Of a DNA stretch of 8,032 bases, positions 4,982-8,032 are shown piece after piece. The position numbers and the translations under genes are program-made. The notes under the pieces were generated by a model that saw nothing but the letters and a program-made list of their open reading frames with translations, ran no database searches and was not told the DNA's origin. Source of the DNA: JBFHKO01 sp041595355 (lineage in GTDB: Bacteria > Pseudomonadota > Gammaproteobacteria > Enterobacterales > Aeromonadaceae); contig JBFHKO010000116.1 of NCBI GenBank assembly GCA_041595355.1, forward strand, positions 1-8,032, given 5' to 3'. The stretch's first letter is position 1, and every line of letters starts with the position of its first letter.

Positions 4982-5743
4982 TCAGGCGACCGACAGCAAC
5001 GCCGTCTCGACGGTCTGCCCCAGCGCTTCGCGCAGGCTCACCACCTCGCCGAATATCATCAGCACCGGGCTGAGCCCCTGCAGCGCCAGAGCCTGCTGCT
5101 CCAGACACGCCAGAGTGGTGACCTCGATGCGCTGACGGGCCGTGGTGCCCGCCACCACCAGAGCAACCGGCAGCTGCGCCGGGGCGCCGGCCGCCAGCAG
5201 GCCGGCACGAATGCGCGCCGCCTGCTCCAGCCCCATGTAGAAGACCAGGGTATTGCCACCCCGCACCAGGGCGCTCCAGCCGTCGTACTCGCAGCCCGGC
5301 TTGAGGTGGCCGGTGACCAGGGTGACCGAACGGGACAAGCCCCTGTGGGTCAACGGAATACCGCTGGCGGCGGCACAGCCGAGGGCGGCGGTGATGCCGG
5401 GCACCACCTCGAAAGGAATGCCGGCGGCGACCAGTTCCAGCGCCTCCTCGCCGCCACGACCGAAGACGTAAGGGTCGCCCCCCTTGAGGCGCACCACCCG
5501 GCGGCCGCTTTGCGCCAGCCTGAGCAGCAGCTGATTGATGGCCTCCTGACTCAGGCTCGGCTGGCCACAGCGCTTGCCCACATCCCAACGCTCGGCATTC
5601 TCGGGGATGAGCGCCAGCACCGCTTCACCCACCAGGCGATCATAGACCACCACCTCGGCCTGCTGGATACGCCGCAACGCCTTGACGGTCAATAATTCGG
5701 CATCGCCGGGACCGGCACCCACCAGGCTAACAAACCCCTTCAT
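4982..5743 (-). CDS. cobA: Uroporphyrinogen-III C-methyltransferase (SUMT)
   Basis: Uses S-adenosylmethionine to methylate uroporphyrinogen III twice, giving precorrin-2, the precursor of siroheme needed by NirB. The 253-residue protein is a stand-alone SUMT without the oxidase/ferrochelatase half of CysG, so the later siroheme steps must be encoded elsewhere. Signatures: VGAGPGDAELLTVKA at residues 8-22, VVYDRLV at 32-38, GKRCGQ at 56-61, VRLKGGDPYVFGRGGEE at 84-100, VVPGITAALG at 113-122 and GIPLTHRG at 128-135. I chose the ATG at 5743, with AGGGGAG six bases upstream; an in-frame TTG at 5749 directly abuts that site and is less likely. It starts 12 bases after the nasA stop, so the two are probably co-transcribed. 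A 58-base gap with no clear signal separates it from nasT. Confidence 0.94.
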   Translation of the reverse strand: MKGFVSLVGAGPGDAELLTVKALRRIQQAEVVVYDRLVGEAVLALIPENAERWDVGKRCGQPSLSQEAINQLLLRLAQSGRRVVRLKGGDPYVFGRGGEEALELVAAGIPFEVVPGITAALGCAAASGIPLTHRGLSRSVTLVTGHLKPGCEYDGWSALVRGGNTLVFYMGLEQAARIRAGLLAAGAPAQLPVALVVAGTTARQRIEVTTLACLEQQALALQGLSPVLMIFGEVVSLREALGQTVETALLSVA

Positions 5744-5755
5744 CCGCAACTCCCC

Positions 5756-8032
5756 TTACACCATGACCGGTATGCGCTGCTGCAGCAGCAGTTTATCGAG
5801 CTCCACCACGCAGGTACCGCAGTTGGTACCGCACTTGAGCAGGGCCTGCAGTCCTCCCAGCTCGGTGATGCCCTGCTGCTTGATGGCATCGACTATCTGC
5901 TTCTCGCTGACCCGGAAACAGGAGCAGACCATGCGGCTGTCGCCGGCCAGCGCCTGCTCGACCGTGGTGGAGAGAGAAAGGCTGCTGAGCGGAAGTCCCA
6001 GCAGGCCGGCCAGCAGGCCGACATTGACTTTCCAGGGGGCATCGCCGAGCAGCATCAGCCCCGAGATGCGCCCCTGATTCAGGCTCACGGCCAGCCAGCC
6101 GCCCTTGAGGGGCAAGCGCAGCCACTGGCCGCTGTCGGAGAGTTTCTGCCACACCTGTTGCATGCTCTGCTGTTCATCGGCCAGCCGGCGACACTCCCCG
6201 GTATCCAGCGGCCGCCGCGCCCACCAGCTGACACCGATATCCGGCGCCTGCTGCCCGACCCAGAGGCCATGCCAGGCACTCTGGACGGCGCTGGCCCGGA
6301 CTCGGGTCTGCTTGAACTGGGGCTGACCGGACACCGGATCCACCACCGCTGCCACCAGGCGGTTGACGCCGGCGCTGGCGGCAAAACCATCGGTCCAGTG
6401 CATCGGCATGAAGGCCTCGTTATCCGCCAGACCATCGTCCCGGGCCAGCAAGGCCAGCACCTCGCCCTGGGGCGAGCGCAGGCGCACCAGACTGCCCTCC
6501 TGCAGGCCGCTTTGCAACAGGGTGTGCTGATTGACCGTCACCTGCGGCACTGGCTCGGCCTCCATCAAACGGGGCAGATGACCGGTACGGGTCATGGTGT
6601 GCCACTGATCGCGCAAACGCCCGCTATTCAGCAACCAGCCCTCCGCCTGCAGCTCCGGCGCTGCGGGCGTGACCGCCTGCAGCCGGGCGCGGCCGTTGGG
6701 CGTGGAGAAACGGCCATCGGTGAACAGGCGATCGGTCCCCGTCGCGCCCTTGGTCGGGATCGGCCAGCGGGTCGGGGTCAGGGCTTCGAACTCGGCATCA
6801 CTCAACTCGGCCAGGCCACCCAGATTGAAGGCGCGCCCCGAGTTTTCAAAGGCGGAGAGCGCCGCATGTTCGCGGAACACGTCCGCCGGGCCGGCATAAT
6901 CGAAGGCGTCGACATGCCCCAGGCGTTTGCCCAATTCAGCCAGTGCCCACCAGTCGGGCATCGCCTCGCCGGGCGCGGCGCAAAATGCCCGCTGGCGGGT
7001 AATGCAGCGCTCGGAATTGGTGACGGTGCCGCTGCGCTCGCCCCAGCCGGCCGCCGGCAGCAGCAGATGCGCATACTGGGCAGTATCGGTGTTGGGGGTC
7101 ATCTCGGAGACCACCAGGAATTCACAGTGGGCCAGCGCCTCGCGCACACGCAGGGAGTCGGGCAGCGAGATGGCCGGGTTGGTCCCTATGACCCAAAGAG
7201 CACGCACCTTGCCGCTGCGTACCGCTTCGAAGAGATCCACCGCCTTGTAACCCGGCTTGCGGGCGATGCGGGGCGACTGCCAGAAGCGCTGCACTCGGTC
7301 GCAGTCAACCTCGTTGAAGCCCATGTGGGCGGCCAACTGGGTGGCCAGACCGCCCACCTCGCGCCCCCCCATGGCATTGGGCTGCCCGGTCATGGAAAAG
7401 GGGGCCGCCCCCGGCTTGCCGATGCGACCGGTCAGCAGGTGGCAATTGATGATGGCATTGCCCTTGTCGGTGCCGCGATTGGACTGATTGATGCCCTGGC
7501 AAAACAGGGTCACGGTCCGCGGGTTGGCGGCGAACCAGCGATAGAAGGTCTGCAGCTCGGTCAGATTAAGGCCGCAGCTTTCGGCCACCGCCTCCAGCCG
7601 GTAGGCAGGATCGTCCAGCAGGGCACTCAACTCGCCCAACCCTTCGACATGGGCCGCTACAAAGGCGCTGTCCACGGCGCCGCTCTCCAGCAGATAACGG
7701 CAGAGACCGTTGAACAGCCAGGCGTCGCTGCCGGGCTTGATCCCCAGATGCAGATCCCCCTGTTCGGCCGTCATGGTGCGCCGGGGATCGATCACCACCA
7801 CCTTCATGTCGGGACGGCGGCTGCGCGCCTGCTGGATGCGACGAAAGATCACCGGGTGGGTCCAGGCGGTGTTGGCACCGACAATCACCAGCAGATCTGC
7901 CAACTCCAGATCCTCGTAACAGGCCGGCACCGCATCCTCGCCAAAGGCCCGCAGCTGGGCCATCACCGCCGAGGACATGCACAGCCGGGAGTTGGTATCG
8001 ATATTGGCCGCCCCGATGAACCCCTTCATCAG
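5756..8032 (-). CDS. nasA: Assimilatory nitrate reductase catalytic subunit, 5' end beyond window
   Basis: Cytoplasmic molybdenum enzyme reducing nitrate to nitrite. 758 residues are visible; roughly the first 110-120, including the expected N-terminal [4Fe-4S] site, lie beyond position 8032. The Met at 8029 is internal. Numbering from it, NIDTNSRLCMSSAV (9-22) contains Cys17, the expected molybdenum ligand. The molybdopterin oxidoreductase core follows with GANTAWTHPVIFRRI, VVVIDPRRT, FCQGINQSNRGTDKGNAI, GRIGKPGAAPFSMTGQPNAMGGREVGG and WVIGTNPAISLPDS. Next comes the dinucleotide-binding domain (for example RLRDQWHTMTRTGHLPRL) and a low-similarity linker. The C-terminus has a BFD-type [2Fe-2S] domain with Cys702-x-Cys704-x32-Cys737-x2-Cys740. 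Klebsiella NasA has the same C-terminal addition, which accepts electrons from a partner reductase. It is the first visible gene of a nasA-cobA-nasT unit; narB is the cyanobacterial name. Confidence 0.95.
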   Translation of the reverse strand: MMKGFIGAANIDTNSRLCMSSAVMAQLRAFGEDAVPACYEDLELADLLVIVGANTAWTHPVIFRRIQQARSRRPDMKVVVIDPRRTMTAEQGDLHLGIKPGSDAWLFNGLCRYLLESGAVDSAFVAAHVEGLGELSALLDDPAYRLEAVAESCGLNLTELQTFYRWFAANPRTVTLFCQGINQSNRGTDKGNAIINCHLLTGRIGKPGAAPFSMTGQPNAMGGREVGGLATQLAAHMGFNEVDCDRVQRFWQSPRIARKPGYKAVDLFEAVRSGKVRALWVIGTNPAISLPDSLRVREALAHCEFLVVSEMTPNTDTAQYAHLLLPAAGWGERSGTVTNSERCITRQRAFCAAPGEAMPDWWALAELGKRLGHVDAFDYAGPADVFREHAALSAFENSGRAFNLGGLAELSDAEFEALTPTRWPIPTKGATGTDRLFTDGRFSTPNGRARLQAVTPAAPELQAEGWLLNSGRLRDQWHTMTRTGHLPRLMEAEPVPQVTVNQHTLLQSGLQEGSLVRLRSPQGEVLALLARDDGLADNEAFMPMHWTDGFAASAGVNRLVAAVVDPVSGQPQFKQTRVRASAVQSAWHGLWVGQQAPDIGVSWWARRPLDTGECRRLADEQQSMQQVWQKLSDSGQWLRLPLKGGWLAVSLNQGRISGLMLLGDAPWKVNVGLLAGLLGLPLSSLSLSTTVEQALAGDSRMVCSCFRVSEKQIVDAIKQQGITELGGLQALLKCGTNCGTCVVELDKLLLQQRIPVMV

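Noticed and set aside
5744..5749. TTG start for cobA two codons upstream.
   Set aside because: It directly abuts the AGGGGAG ribosome site; the ATG at 5743 has normal spacing.
1..8032. CRISPR array, tRNA or rRNA gene, phage or defence genes.
   Set aside because: No spaced direct repeats, tRNA-like folds or rRNA segments were seen, and all substantial coding regions are accounted for by nitrate assimilation genes.

Overview
The window is a nitrate and nitrite assimilation locus from a GC-rich proteobacterium. All genes lie on the minus strand, so the locus reads from the right end towards the left. NasT-type antitermination, a single-domain ATPase subunit like NasD, and a nitrate reductase ending in a [2Fe-2S] domain suggest a gammaproteobacterium. 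An Aeromonas-like host is my guess from general resemblance and has not been tested by a search.

Layout in transcription order: (1) assimilatory nitrate reductase nasA, with its N-terminus beyond position 8032; (2) cobA, uroporphyrinogen-III C-methyltransferase for siroheme; (3) nasT, an ANTAR-domain RNA-binding antiterminator; (4) a 256-base regulatory gap; (5) nrtA and nrtB, the nitrate-binding protein and permease; (6) an intrinsic terminator; (7) a second regulatory region in a 373-base gap; (8) nrtC, the transporter ATPase; (9) the first 183 codons of nirB, the nitrite reductase large subunit, running off the left end.

The genes form one pathway. NrtABC imports nitrate, NasA reduces it to nitrite, and NirB (with siroheme made through CobA) reduces nitrite to ammonium. 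NasT would couple expression to nitrate.

The most notable structure is that the two regulatory gaps are diverged copies of one module. Each copy holds, in the same order and with the same spacing, an NtrC-like 17-mer, a 63-base conserved spacer, a sigma-54-like -24 element, a leader with a candidate NasT-binding hexaloop hairpin, and an overlapping intrinsic terminator with a U9 tract. One base in the strand shared by antiterminator and terminator differs between copies, and both of its partners change with it. This is strong internal evidence for mutually exclusive RNA folds. The second copy, together with the terminator after nrtB, splits the transporter into nrtAB and nrtC-nirB units with parallel control.

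All folds, motif matches and family calls were made by reading the sequence; no searches or folding software were run.
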